A stretch of DNA of 64,000 bases from Janthinobacterium sp. 17J80-10 (GTDB taxonomy: Bacteria; Pseudomonadota; Gammaproteobacteria; Burkholderiales; Burkholderiaceae_D), in assembly GCF_004114795.1 (NCBI RefSeq), contig NZ_CP035311.1, positions 2,790,001 to 2,854,000 on the forward strand, in the 5' to 3' direction. A program made the translations under genes and the position numbers. Within the stretch, counting starts at the first letter, position 1. Each line of letters opens with the position of its first letter. This document shows positions 11,073-19,877 of the stretch, piece after piece. Below the pieces are notes generated by a model. It had not been told where the DNA came from and made no database searches. It saw only the letters and a list, made by a program, of their open reading frames with translations.

Positions 11073-12491
11073 TCACTTTCCCTGGCCGGGCGTGCCCGCT
11101 TCGTTGGCCACTTCCACTGTCGGCCAGCCACCGCCCAGGGCTTTGTACAGGGTCACCGTGTCGGACAGCAATTGCTGGTGATTGGCCAGCAAAGCCAGCT
11201 GGGCGCCCAGCAGCGAGCGCTCGGTCTCGAACAATTCCAGTTGCGATACCAGGCCCTCTTTCAGTTGCGCCTGCACCTGGGTGGCGACGACATTCAGGTT
11301 ATCGACGGCCTGCTGCAGCTCGACGCGCTGCTTTTTGTGGGAATCGAGGTTCACCAGGGCGTTCTCGACTTCCTCGAAGGCGGCCATCACGGTGCGCCGG
11401 TATTCCTGCTCAATCACCTGGGACTGCGCCTCGCTGGTCTTGATGCGGGCTTTCACGCCCGGGTCGAAGATCGGGAAGTTGATGCTCGGCAGAAGGCCAA
11501 GGGTGAATGACTTGAGCAGGGTGCCCAGCCCAAAGCTGGCACTGCCGCCGCGCCCGGTCAGGCTGACAGAAGGCAGTTGCGCCAGCTTGGCCTGACCGAT
11601 CAGGTCGTAAGCCGACAGGACGCGATATTCCGCCGCCACGATGTCGGGACGACGCTTCAGGAGTTCCGATGGCAGGCCGGCCGGCACCGGCGGCAATTGC
11701 ACCGTCTTTTGCAACTGGCCGGTAGGCAGGATGAAGTCACCCGCAGGCACGCCAATCAAAGTGGACAGCGCATTGCCGGCCAGCTTGCGCAAGCGGTCCA
11801 GTTCGAGCTGGTCATTGCTCAGGCGATTGATTTCAGCACGTTGCTGCAACACCCGCGTTTGCGGCACCAGGCCGTTTTTCAGCATGGCTTCAAAGGTGGA
11901 AAGTATCTGCCGGTTTTTTTCCAGGGTCTTGCGCTGCTGGGCGATCTGTTCATCGAATTGCAGGATCTGGAAATAAGTTGTCGACACGTCCGACACGAGG
12001 GTCAGGTAACCGGCGCGCCAGTCGGCTTCGGTGGCGCGGAACTCGGCGGTCTGGGCTTGCGCCCCCTTGGCCACCTTGCCCCAGACATCGATTTCCCAGT
12101 TGACCTGGGTGGCAAGGTTGAATTGCTTGGAAAACTTCTGGCCGGTAGATTTTTCAAAGCTGGCGCCAGCGCCGGCATCCAGCGTCGGCAGCGCACCGGC
12201 GCGCACCTCGCCGATCTGCGCGTTGGCGACGCCGATACGCGCAGCCAGCACCTTGACATCGAAGTTGCCGGAAATCGCACGTGCCACAAGCTGGTCCAGC
12301 GCCGGGTCGCGAAACTCTTTCCACCACTCCGGCGAAATGGCCGCCGGCGCAGTAATGGTGGCGCCAGCCTGCTGCGATTGCGACCAGCCGGCCTTGACCG
12401 GCGTCTCCGGTTGCCGGTATATCGGCATGCTGACATCGGGGCACCCCGCAAGCAATAACGTGGATGCCAAGAGGAGGAAAAGATTTTTCAT
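11073..12491 (-). CDS. TolC/NodT-type outer-membrane efflux lipoprotein
   Basis: A 472-aa outer-membrane channel with a lipoprotein signal (LLLASTLLLAGC, lipid Cys near residue 17) and two OEP repeats rich in long amphipathic helices, as in NodT-family TolC homologues. The start is the ATG at 12489-12491, which overlaps the stop codon of the upstream HD-GYP gene as ATGA; a longer frame lacks signal-peptide logic. The channel would form the outer-membrane exit duct for the HlyD adaptor encoded two genes downstream. NodT-type factors are also found with RND pumps, but no RND gene is present here. Confidence 0.9.
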   Translation of the reverse strand: MKNLFLLLASTLLLAGCPDVSMPIYRQPETPVKAGWSQSQQAGATITAPAAISPEWWKEFRDPALDQLVARAISGNFDVKVLAARIGVANAQIGEVRAGALPTLDAGAGASFEKSTGQKFSKQFNLATQVNWEIDVWGKVAKGAQAQTAEFRATEADWRAGYLTLVSDVSTTYFQILQFDEQIAQQRKTLEKNRQILSTFEAMLKNGLVPQTRVLQQRAEINRLSNDQLELDRLRKLAGNALSTLIGVPAGDFILPTGQLQKTVQLPPVPAGLPSELLKRRPDIVAAEYRVLSAYDLIGQAKLAQLPSVSLTGRGGSASFGLGTLLKSFTLGLLPSINFPIFDPGVKARIKTSEAQSQVIEQEYRRTVMAAFEEVENALVNLDSHKKQRVELQQAVDNLNVVATQVQAQLKEGLVSQLELFETERSLLGAQLALLANHQQLLSDTVTLYKALGGGWPTVEVANEAGTPGQGK

Positions 12492-14425
12492 GCGGCCGCC
12501 CATGCCCTGGATTCGACAAATACATTGAACAGGCGGGAATCCAGATGCCCTGCCCGGCATTCAAGCCACATCAGGTCGAGCGCCTGCGGCACCGGCACCG
12601 ACTTCTTGTAGGGACGGTCCGCGGCGGTCAGGGCATCGTAGATGTCGCAGATGGTCAGCATGCGGGTCTGCACGCAGATCTGGTCGCCGCGCAAGCCCAT
12701 CGGATATCCGGAGCCATCCAGCTTTTCGTGATGCCCATGGGCGATTGAAGGTACCCCGCCAAGATCCTTGGTCCAGGGAATCAGGATCAGGAAGGAATAG
12801 GAATCGACGACGTGTTCTTCAATCTGCTTGCGCTCGTCCGCCGTCAGGCAGCCCTTGGTGATGCTCAGCGCGAGAAATTCGTCTTCGCCGAGCAATGGTG
12901 CGCTGTGCCCTTCCTCCTCGGGATAGGAGCAGCCCAGCAATTCACGCAGTTCGCCCGTATCTTCGGTAAGGGAAATGGCAGGCTCGTTGGCGCGCCGTAT
13001 GGTTTCGAGAAAAACGTCGAGGCGTTTGGATTCTTGCTGCAATTCGTGTTCAACGCGCTCCTTCTCGATGCGAAAGGCTTCCATGCTGAGGTCGCGTTCC
13101 AGGTGCAGGTCGGCCAGGCGCCGCCACGCCTGCCGCTCGAGGCAGGCGCGCGCGTGCCGGAAGCGCTGCTCAAGCATGCGCATGTCCGCATGGTGGAGCT
13201 TTTTTTCCTTGCGCAGGACATGCTCGCGCACGCCGACCTTGCCGAAGTCGTGCAGCAGCGCGGCGTAGCGGATTTCACGCAACTGGTCGCGGGAAAACTG
13301 GATCTGGCGCATCTCGGGGCTGTCGGCACGGTCCACCGCGACCGCAAAGCTTTCGGCATAGGCTGCAACACGGAACGAGTGGCCGGCAGTGACGGGATCG
13401 CGCTCCTCAATAGCTTGCACCGACGCGCGCACAAAGCCGTCCAGCAGGCGCTCGATATCCGAATAAAGCTGGAAATTCTTCAGGGCCACCGCCGCTTCGG
13501 CACAAACCCCGGTCAGCATTTCGAGGTCCTGCTCCTTGAAAGCATACGGGTCGGACGAGGTATCGACCTGTATCAGCCCCAGGCATTCGCCTTCCAGGAG
13601 CAGCGGCACGCACATGACGCTGCGGATAGCCTGGGAAATAATCGACTCCTGCGAGCCGAAGTGGCGGTCGGCGAGCGTATCGACCGAGAGGATGGCTTGC
13701 TTCTTGTTGACCACTTCATCGATGATGGTATGCGACAGTCTTAGCTTCTGCGGGTCTTCCACGGTGCCGTCGCGCCGCGCTGCCGCGACCGGCAAAAGCA
13801 CCTCGCCTTCGCTTTTTTTCAGAAGAATGAACGCGCGCTCGGCGGCCGGGAAAAGATCGAAGATGAAGTTCATGATCTTTTCCGTCAGGGTGGCACGATC
13901 GGTGACCGCGCCGAGAGCGATGCCGACTTGTGCCATCGCGTGCAGCTTGCGCACGAGGCGTTGCATGTCAGCCTGGCTGACAGCATGCTCCGGCTGCATG
14001 GTCTGGGCATATTGCGTGGCGTCGACCATTTTGGTGATCATCGCAGGCGTGCTTTCCTTGGCAGGCACGATCAGCGAGTGGAACACCATTCGCGCTGACG
14101 GCACCGACAGCTCATCGCCTTCCTGGAGGGGTTGCCAGGCGCCAGGCGCCAGGCGCTTGCCAAGGACCCAGGTACCATTGAAAGAATGCAGGTCTTCAAC
14201 GAAATAGGTTTCACCCCGACGCATGATGCGGGCGTGCCGACGGCTGACGGTATGCTCGGGAATGCAAAGAAAACGGTCCGAGGCGAGCGAGTCCTGAGGA
14301 TCGCGCCCGATGACGACTTCGTCGTGCAGGGGGAATACCGAGGATTTGACCACGCCGCTGCCAATGACTTCCAGATAAGCCATGACAGCGCCTTGCGCCT
14401 CCTGCATTCGAGTCTGGGTATCCAT
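12488..14425 (-). CDS. FHA-GAF-HD-GYP signalling protein
   Basis: About 645 aa. An N-terminal FHA domain comes first (SRRHARI near residue 62, HSFNGTW near 81). A GAF domain follows (about 160-315), then an HD-GYP phosphodiesterase domain (LLHDFGK and HHEKLDGSGYP, then CDIYDALTAADRPYK). HD-GYP domains with these metal ligands hydrolyse cyclic di-GMP. The protein therefore joins phosphothreonine recognition to second-messenger turnover. The start at 14423-14425 follows GAGG; a nine-residue longer form is possible. It is first in a four-gene operon with the outer-membrane factor, the double-FHA protein and the HlyD adaptor, suggesting it controls that exporter. The HD-GYP core contains an insert of about 150 residues between the HD and GYP parts. 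Confidence 0.85.
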   Translation of the reverse strand: MDTQTRMQEAQGAVMAYLEVIGSGVVKSSVFPLHDEVVIGRDPQDSLASDRFLCIPEHTVSRRHARIMRRGETYFVEDLHSFNGTWVLGKRLAPGAWQPLQEGDELSVPSARMVFHSLIVPAKESTPAMITKMVDATQYAQTMQPEHAVSQADMQRLVRKLHAMAQVGIALGAVTDRATLTEKIMNFIFDLFPAAERAFILLKKSEGEVLLPVAAARRDGTVEDPQKLRLSHTIIDEVVNKKQAILSVDTLADRHFGSQESIISQAIRSVMCVPLLLEGECLGLIQVDTSSDPYAFKEQDLEMLTGVCAEAAVALKNFQLYSDIERLLDGFVRASVQAIEERDPVTAGHSFRVAAYAESFAVAVDRADSPEMRQIQFSRDQLREIRYAALLHDFGKVGVREHVLRKEKKLHHADMRMLEQRFRHARACLERQAWRRLADLHLERDLSMEAFRIEKERVEHELQQESKRLDVFLETIRRANEPAISLTEDTGELRELLGCSYPEEEGHSAPLLGEDEFLALSITKGCLTADERKQIEEHVVDSYSFLILIPWTKDLGGVPSIAHGHHEKLDGSGYPMGLRGDQICVQTRMLTICDIYDALTAADRPYKKSVPVPQALDLMWLECRAGHLDSRLFNVFVESRAWAAA

Positions 14426-14571
14426 CTGCGCGCCCTCAACGATTCCCGCCAAGCCAAACCGGAGTAAATGGCGGGATGAATAAGCTTTTCGACCTTGCGA
14501 AAAATCGCCAGTTCCAGCGCAGCCATGCGTCAGGCCACGCTCGGTGGCCTGTATTTATGTGGCCAGGAGCC

Positions 14572-15003
14572 TTATTTGACCGTTATCGTGATTTTTTTCG
14601 AGTAGACCGGCGGATTATGGGGAATATGTTTGTCATCGCCCATGAGCAATTGCAAGGTGTGCTTTCCAGGCGGCAGCTCGACCTGGGTTTCCGTTTCGCC
14701 GGCGCCAAAATGCAGATGATTGCGATCCGAAGGAATCGGCTGGTCCATGGCCGGCAGTTCGGTATCGATCAGCAGATGGTGATGACCGGTATTGGCGAAC
14801 TTGACGTCTTTGGGCGCGACGCCCATGTTGCGCAGGCCAAACCAGACGCGAAACGGCTTGCCGGCGGCAACCACTTCGCCATTGTTGGGCCAGCCGATAT
14901 ATAGCCAGACATTGGCAGGGGCCGCCGTATCGCCCGCAATGGCAAGTGGATTGAGCAAGAGCGCCAGGGCGAACGTTGCAAATAGTTTGTATAGGAAAGA
15001 CAT
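14572..15003 (-). CDS. DUF4399 periplasmic protein
   Basis: A 143-aa exported protein with a signal peptide (residues 1-23). The mature part has the DUF4399 hallmarks: GHHHLLID, PSDRNHLHFGAGETE, LPPGKHTLQLLMGD and PPVYSKKITI. The three-His cluster and conserved acids suggest metal binding, but no activity is established. It is a tandem paralogue of the next gene, sharing most of these motifs, with a 25-bp gap. The two are probably co-transcribed. Confidence 0.8.
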   Translation of the reverse strand: MSFLYKLFATFALALLLNPLAIAGDTAAPANVWLYIGWPNNGEVVAAGKPFRVWFGLRNMGVAPKDVKFANTGHHHLLIDTELPAMDQPIPSDRNHLHFGAGETETQVELPPGKHTLQLLMGDDKHIPHNPPVYSKKITITVK

Positions 15004-15028
15004 GACGGCTCCCGGGAGGTCGGTGTGC

Positions 15029-15460
15029 TCAGCGCACGATCACAGTGATTTTTTTGGAATACACGGGTGGGTCGTGCGGTCGATGTTCGCGGTCACCCAG
15101 CAAGAGCTGTAGGGTATGCTTGCCCGGGGGCAGTTCAATGCGGGCCTCGGTTTCACCGGCGCCGAAATGCAGATGGTTGCGGTCGGAGGGAACAGGCTGA
15201 TCGAGCGCCGGCAATTCCGTATCGATCAGCAGGTGATGATGTCCGACATTGGGCGTTTCCGTCCCTTTCGGGCCAACGCCCATGTTGCGCAATCCCATGC
15301 GCACCCAGAATTTGCCGCCATGAATGACGGTTCCGTCCGAAGGCCAAATGAAATAGACACGTGCATCCTCGGGTGAAGAGGCCCCGGCCGCCTGGGCGGA
15401 CGGGGCCACCAGTAATGCCACCAAGGCCAAAGAAACCAGGCTTTTCCAGATTCCCGACAT
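15029..15460 (-). CDS. DUF4399 periplasmic protein (paralogue)
   Basis: A 143-aa exported protein, very similar in its second half to the adjacent 14572-15003 protein. The start at 15458-15460 is chosen because AGAGG precedes it and a clean signal peptide follows; the longer frame does not give one. It has the same GHHHLLID and HLHFGAGETE motifs. The pair looks like a recent tandem duplication. Function unknown. Confidence 0.8.
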   Translation of the reverse strand: MSGIWKSLVSLALVALLVAPSAQAAGASSPEDARVYFIWPSDGTVIHGGKFWVRMGLRNMGVGPKGTETPNVGHHHLLIDTELPALDQPVPSDRNHLHFGAGETEARIELPPGKHTLQLLLGDREHRPHDPPVYSKKITVIVR

Positions 15461-15692
15461 ACTCTGCCTCTTTAGGAAAGTGACTGCGAACAAGGCACCT
15501 GAATCCAGCATGCCTCTCTTGACTGCGTGGTTCCATCATCAGGCGCATAGCGATGCACATTGCGTCTGGCGTGTGATGCACTAGACTAAATTTATCAAAT
15601 AAATACGTCGACACTTTGATAAAAACAGAGTTGAGCGTGATAGTTCAACGATAAATTGGCAGACGGATATTTTCCCCATCAAAGGTTGGAGC

Positions 15693-16862
15693 ATGTTGCA
15701 AAAACTATGGGTGGTTTGCATTCTTGCCGGCCTTTGCATTGAAGGCGGGGCGACCGCTGCCGAAGCACGCACGGGGCACGGCTATGGCGGCGTTCCGGAC
15801 ACGCAATTGGCCGGGGTCCTGCCCAAGGATAGCGCGGAGCAATATGAACTGACCTTCTGGGAATCCATCAAGGACAGCAACGATGCCAGCGATTATGAAG
15901 CCTACCTGCAGGCGTACCCCAAAGGCCGTTTCGCCGCTCTGGCGCGTGCTCGCATCGCCCGCTTGCGGGCAGTAAAGCCAAAGGCTGAGCCTTCCATCCA
16001 AAAACCGGCTCCCGCCGCAAAATCTCCCGCCCCACCACCCGCGCTGCCCAAGGCGGCAGAGCGCCCGGCACCGCCCGCCAGCGCACCGGCAGCACCGGCA
16101 CCGCCCAAACTGGCGGCCGGGGAAGTGCCGCCATCGGCGGCGAGCCTCACCGAAATCCGTGATTGCAAGGATTGTCCTCTCCTGATCGGGTTACCGCCTG
16201 GCAGCTTCATCATGGGCAGCAATACCGACGACCTGTCGGAACGCCCGGCGCACCGCGTCACCATTGCGAATGGCTTCGCCATTGGCAAGCTGGAAGTAAC
16301 AGCAGAACAGTGGAATGCGTGCGTCGATGCCGGCGCCTGTGCGCGTGTCGGGGCCAACGGCGCCACTCCCAAGGATTCGCCAGTGCGCGATGTCAGCTGG
16401 GACGATGCGCAACAGTATGTGAAATGGCTGGCAAAAGCCACAGGCAAGGCGTACCGCCTGCCAACCGAGGCTGAATGGGAATATGCCGCCCGCGGTGGCA
16501 CGGCTACGCGCTACTGGTGGGGACAGGCCATGCGCGCCGGCACTGCCAATTGCAAGGAATGCGGCGATCCTTGGAACGCGACCGCCCCCGCACCGGCGGG
16601 ATCCTTTTCCGCCAATCCCTACAAGCTGCATGACATGAATGGCAGCGTGTGGGAATGGGTGGCCGACTGCTGGCACAATTCCTACAAGGGGGCTCCGGCG
16701 GATGCCCATGCCTGGGATGAACCGATCTGCCGGGTTCGCGTCATCCGCGGCGGCTCCTGGCGCGATGGCGCATCCTACATGATGTCGACGACACGATTCA
16801 AGTACGATGCCAGCGTGCGACAGAACCAGAATGGTTTTCGCGTCGCCCGCGACCTCAAATAA
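15693..16862 (+). CDS. Exported FGE/sulfatase-modifying-factor-like protein
   Basis: A 389-aa protein with a signal peptide (about 1-23). A short repeat motif at about 50-87 ([20 protein letters not shown], then [17 protein letters not shown]) is followed by a Pro/Ala-rich linker (about 95-145) and an FGE-sulfatase fold domain (about 155-389; [56 protein letters not shown]). Genuine formylglycine-generating enzymes need a Cys pair near the C-terminus (SYCxRYR-type region). Here that place reads SYMMSTTRF, so formylglycine formation is unlikely and a binding or structural role is more plausible. It lies convergent with the Ser/Thr kinase and shares its repeat motif with the MORN protein at 24434-25951. 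Confidence 0.82.
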   Translation: MLQKLWVVCILAGLCIEGGATAAEARTGHGYGGVPDTQLAGVLPKDSAEQYELTFWESIKDSNDASDYEAYLQAYPKGRFAALARARIARLRAVKPKAEPSIQKPAPAAKSPAPPPALPKAAERPAPPASAPAAPAPPKLAAGEVPPSAASLTEIRDCKDCPLLIGLPPGSFIMGSNTDDLSERPAHRVTIANGFAIGKLEVTAEQWNACVDAGACARVGANGATPKDSPVRDVSWDDAQQYVKWLAKATGKAYRLPTEAEWEYAARGGTATRYWWGQAMRAGTANCKECGDPWNATAPAPAGSFSANPYKLHDMNGSVWEWVADCWHNSYKGAPADAHAWDEPICRVRVIRGGSWRDGASYMMSTTRFKYDASVRQNQNGFRVARDLK

Positions 16863-16907
16863 TGACTGGATGGCGAGCGATTAAAAACGCGCTTGCCAGA
16901 TCGCGCT

Positions 16908-19079
16908 TCAGGGCTTTGCCGGCTTGGTCGTGATCTGCACGAAATCCGCGACGATGCGATCTGCCCCGTGCTTTGCCACAAATTGCGCGAGCTGTTTTTC
17001 AGTCACTTTCAGGTATTCCGCCTGCGATTCGACTTCCGGACGAACCTTGTCGAACAAGGGTGCCGGCGTCAACAGCAGCACGATCAGTTCGGTGCCGAAG
17101 GGCGCGGAAATCACCCAGTTCCCCAGGCTGCCGATCGCCGCTTCATAATTGGCCGGGGCCTGATTGGCACGCATGCGCGGGTTGGGCACCAGGTGCGCGA
17201 CATTACCGTCGAGCACAAAATAATCGACGTGCACATACGAGTCATAGGCAGGCGTCTTGATATCCACAATCAGTGGCTCGCCTTCTTTCAATTCGGCGCT
17301 GCGAACGCGTGACTGAATGGCGGCCGGGCGACCAGCCTGGCGGTTGCGCTTCCAGTAAGGGGCATACGTAGCGATCACGGGGCAGTCGGCGTCGCCGACC
17401 GACAAGGTTTGGATGTCAATGCCCCTGGCGCCAGGAAGTGCGGCAAGCATTTGCTTCAGGCGCGACGCGCCCACGCTTCGGGCCAGAAAGCCCTGGACCT
17501 GCAGGCTGCCATCGCGCAGTGTCGCCGTCAGGGCGGAGCATGGCACTTGCGCCAGTACCGGGGTCACCACAGCGAGCGTCAAGGCTGGTGCGGGTGGCTG
17601 GGTGGTGGGCGCCTGCGTTGTAGCTGCCTGGGTGGTAGGTGCCTCGGTGGTCGGTGCCTGAGTGGTCGGTGCCTCGGTTGTGCTTGCCTGCCGCGGTGGA
17701 GAGGGAGGCAAACTTACAGGCGGAGAGGCAACTTCAGGCGGACTTGCTTCTGCAGGCAGCCGGGCGCCGCTCGATGCCTCTTGCGATACCCCCCCTCCGC
17801 TGGAAGCGTCGGGGCGCGAGGCCACGTAGTAGCTGAGGCCGGCGGCCAGCAAGACAACCAGTGTCAGGCCGGACGCCGCCGCCGCGACGTACAGGGTTTT
17901 GCCTGGCTCCCCACTGAGTTCACGGAGAAATTCGGTGACGGAAGGCGTGCGGCTGTTGCGCTCGAAGGCTAGCGCCGCCTTGATCGCGCGCCATTGCCGG
18001 CTCCCGACGCTCGCAGGGCGCTGCGGACGCATGCCGGCGTTGCGCGCCTGGGTTGCCGACGTGCGATCGAACGGATGCTTGCCAGTCAGCAGTTCATAAG
18101 TGATGCACGCCAGCGCGTAGATATCGTCGCGCGGGTCGGGGTCGAGGTGCTCGATCATTTCCGGGCTGGCGTAAGCAGGCGTCAGCCCGCCCAGGCTGCC
18201 GGCATCGAACACTGTCGCTTCGGAATCCTCTTCTGTTTTGTGAAAGACACGGGAGATGCCGAAATCGATGACCTTGACCTCCCCCTTGTCCAGCAAAAAC
18301 ACGTTGGCAGGCTTGAGGTCGCAATGGACAAAGCCGCGTTCATGGGCATAGGCCAGCGCCCTGGAAATGCCGGTGACGATGTGCAGCACTTCGGCAAACG
18401 GCAATCCGGTAAAACCGGGCGCGCGCAGTATCTGGCTGAGCGGCTTGCCCGACAGGTATTCCATGGTCAGGTAGACCATCGAGCCATCGCGGTCGAAGTC
18501 GTACACTGTCACGATATTCGGATGGGCAAGCGTCTGCGCCTTGCGGGCTTCGCGTTGCAGGGCGATGAGTGACTTCGGGTGGCCTCGGAACTGGACGTTG
18601 AGGACCTTGATGGCGATGTAGGGCTTGCGGTCGGATGCTTCGAGCTTGCGCAGGTCGAGCGCCTTGTAGACGGTGCCCATGCCGCCAAACCCGATGCATT
18701 CTTCCAGCACGAATCGGCCATTGAGTGTGTCGCCCACACCTTTCATGCGCTCCAGGCCCGGATCGCCACCTGCCATGCTTTCCCCTCCTGACGGCAGGCT
18801 GGACTGGGTCCAGCGCTGTTCTTCCGGACGGGTCTGGAGGCGAGTGTTCTCCCGCGCCATGGTATGCGCAGGTTCGGCCCGGCGCTCGATGCGCTGCCTG
18901 AGCTCGGCGTATACATCAGGAGGCAACGCCGCACGGGCATTTTCTTTATCCAGGGTATCCAGCATGCGCAGGATGCCTCCGGATTCAGCCGATAGAGCCC
19001 GCTCTACCTGAGCAAAATAATCGGCGCGCGACAGGCCGCTGCCATAGTAGCTATGAATCGCGTCCGCTAGATTAGCCAT
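16908..19079 (-). CDS. Membrane Ser/Thr protein kinase with DUF4384-like C-terminus
   Basis: A 723-aa protein. A helical N-terminal region (1-115) is followed by a Hanks-type kinase domain (about 120-400: GFGGMGTVYKA, AIKVL lysine, HCDLKPANV, IDFGIS, YASPEM). A membrane helix (about 405-428), a Thr/Pro/Ala low-complexity spacer and a C-terminal region matching DUF4384 (about 600-720) come next. The catalytic loop reads HCD rather than HRD, making it a non-RD kinase that may not need activation-loop phosphorylation. Asp and DFG are intact, so activity is likely. The C-terminal half should be periplasmic. It could phosphorylate FHA-bound targets of the neighbouring exporter operon and is plausibly opposed by the PP2C at 22095. 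Confidence 0.88.
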   Translation of the reverse strand: MANLADAIHSYYGSGLSRADYFAQVERALSAESGGILRMLDTLDKENARAALPPDVYAELRQRIERRAEPAHTMARENTRLQTRPEEQRWTQSSLPSGGESMAGGDPGLERMKGVGDTLNGRFVLEECIGFGGMGTVYKALDLRKLEASDRKPYIAIKVLNVQFRGHPKSLIALQREARKAQTLAHPNIVTVYDFDRDGSMVYLTMEYLSGKPLSQILRAPGFTGLPFAEVLHIVTGISRALAYAHERGFVHCDLKPANVFLLDKGEVKVIDFGISRVFHKTEEDSEATVFDAGSLGGLTPAYASPEMIEHLDPDPRDDIYALACITYELLTGKHPFDRTSATQARNAGMRPQRPASVGSRQWRAIKAALAFERNSRTPSVTEFLRELSGEPGKTLYVAAAASGLTLVVLLAAGLSYYVASRPDASSGGGVSQEASSGARLPAEASPPEVASPPVSLPPSPPRQASTTEAPTTQAPTTEAPTTQAATTQAPTTQPPAPALTLAVVTPVLAQVPCSALTATLRDGSLQVQGFLARSVGASRLKQMLAALPGARGIDIQTLSVGDADCPVIATYAPYWKRNRQAGRPAAIQSRVRSAELKEGEPLIVDIKTPAYDSYVHVDYFVLDGNVAHLVPNPRMRANQAPANYEAAIGSLGNWVISAPFGTELIVLLLTPAPLFDKVRPEVESQAEYLKVTEKQLAQFVAKHGADRIVADFVQITTKPAKP
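17596..17685 (-). repeat. Six 15-bp tandem repeats within the kinase gene
   Basis: Six imperfect 15-bp units (consensus on the plus strand GCCTCGGTGGTCGGT) encode the periplasmic Thr-Thr-x-Ala-Pro spacer of the kinase. A unit length divisible by three means copy-number changes would keep the frame and only change spacer length. Confidence 0.8.
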
Positions 19080-19480
19080 TGGATTTCCGTGTCATTGCCC
19101 GCGCCTGGCATGCCTCCGGATCAGCTGAGGTGGTTACCAGCCATCCTACACGGGCACCTTCCTACCTTATTGAGCTAGCTTGAAAAAGCTGCTGTTCAAG
19201 TTTCCTATTTACATGTCGTCCCGCTATCCATCTGCACTTGCATCAGACCATGGCATTAACTGCAAATTCACATGGCATTGTCATCCGCCACACGTTTCCT
19301 CAGGCGCTTGCAGCGTGGAGCGCCAGCTTGTCGCCGTTAGACGAACAGTGACAAATTTATGTTGGGTTGGGGGCGACACACCGTGGGGTTGTGCGAGCCT
19401 GGAATCGCTTTAACCGGGAGAAATAACTCAAACTTCCCCTTATTTTTCAATTACTTAAAAATCATCGGCGCATTTTCCCT
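19080..19480. other. Long upstream region of the first peptide operon
   Basis: No gene is seen in this 401-bp divergent space between the kinase gene and the first sigma-54-type promoter. It contains a candidate activator site at 19360-19379. The last ~35 bp (from about 19446) resemble the equivalent region before the third peptide operon (from about 27009). Confidence 0.45.
19360..19379. promoter_or_regulatory. Candidate sigma-54 activator site, copy 1
   Basis: TGTTGG followed by N8 and CGACAC. Its first base lies 126 bp before the -24 GG at 19486. The same pattern, TGTTGG-N8-C[GA][AC]CAC, occurs 127 bp before the other two identical promoters. The half-sites form an imperfect inverted repeat. 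The role as an enhancer for the activator at 33575-34885 is inferred. Confidence 0.45.
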
Positions 19481-19662
19481 GGCCTGGCACGGTCCCTGCA
19501 ATATCCCCTGTGAGCGCAACAGATTGCCTCAAGCAGCAAAATCCAACCGATGACACTTAAGGAGATTTACCATGAAAGCACTGACCATCAAAGACCTGTC
19601 CCGCACCACCGAACTCGACCGCCAAGCCATGGCTGGCGTTTCCGGCGGCATGTACAAAGGCT
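19481..19662 (+). repeat. 182-bp identical cassette, copy 1 (promoter, 5' UTR, leader)
   Basis: Identical base for base with 21023-21204 and 27045-27226. It holds the sigma-54 promoter, about 60 nt of 5' UTR, the AAGGAG ribosome-binding site and the first 30 codons (the whole Gly-Gly leader plus MYKG). Identity extends through synonymous positions and ends just after the leader, which points to recent duplication or gene conversion. Confidence 0.9.
19485..19500 (+). promoter_or_regulatory. Sigma-54 promoter of the first peptide operon
   Basis: TGGCACGGTCCCTGCA matches the consensus TGGCACGNNNNTTGCW at all defined positions but one, with exact GG-N10-GC spacing. The expected start is near 19511, leaving a 5' UTR of about 60 nt before the ATG at 19572. 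Two further identical copies precede the other peptide operons. Confidence 0.82.
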
Positions 19663-19850
19663 GGTTGCCGGCCCTCTCGGTGACATCCATCGATGCATCC
19701 AAGCACAGCTTCTCGTTCGAGGCCAGCCAAGCCATCGGCCAGGAACAAAACACCCTGGTCAACAACGGCAACAATGTCGCCTTTGCCTCCGGCATCACGT
19801 CGACCGTGAAGCCAAAGCAGACCGCCGACAACACCATCAACTTCGGTTGA
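19572..19850 (+). CDS. Double-glycine leader peptide, type A (copy 1)
   Basis: A 92-aa precursor. The leader (residues 1-26) carries the pattern IKDLSRTTELDRQAMAGVSGG-like residues shared by all eight peptides, ending in Gly25-Gly26 where a C39 peptidase would cut. The core of 66 residues has no Cys, is rich in Asn, Gln, Ser and Thr, and contains AIGQEQNTLVNNGNNVAF. AAGGAG precedes the ATG with good spacing. It is 90% or more identical to the copy at 27136 and less similar to that at 21114 in the core. It is first in an operon with 19878-20141. Homology to the double-glycine bacteriocin/microcin leader type is clear; whether the product is a toxin, signal or structural peptide is unknown. Confidence 0.85.
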   Translation: MKALTIKDLSRTTELDRQAMAGVSGGMYKGWLPALSVTSIDASKHSFSFEASQAIGQEQNTLVNNGNNVAFASGITSTVKPKQTADNTINFG

Positions 19851-19877
19851 TCGCAGGCTGACACCAGGAGAATGACT

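Noticed and set aside
9474-11510. Long plus-strand ORF (678 aa) across the FHA and outer-membrane factor genes
   Set aside because: It runs antisense through two clear genes and shows no domain or start signal.
19096-19114. Minus-strand GG-N10-GC match before the first kinase gene (AGGCATGCCAGGCGCG)
   Set aside because: The -12 part is poor and the predicted start would leave only a few bases before the ATG.
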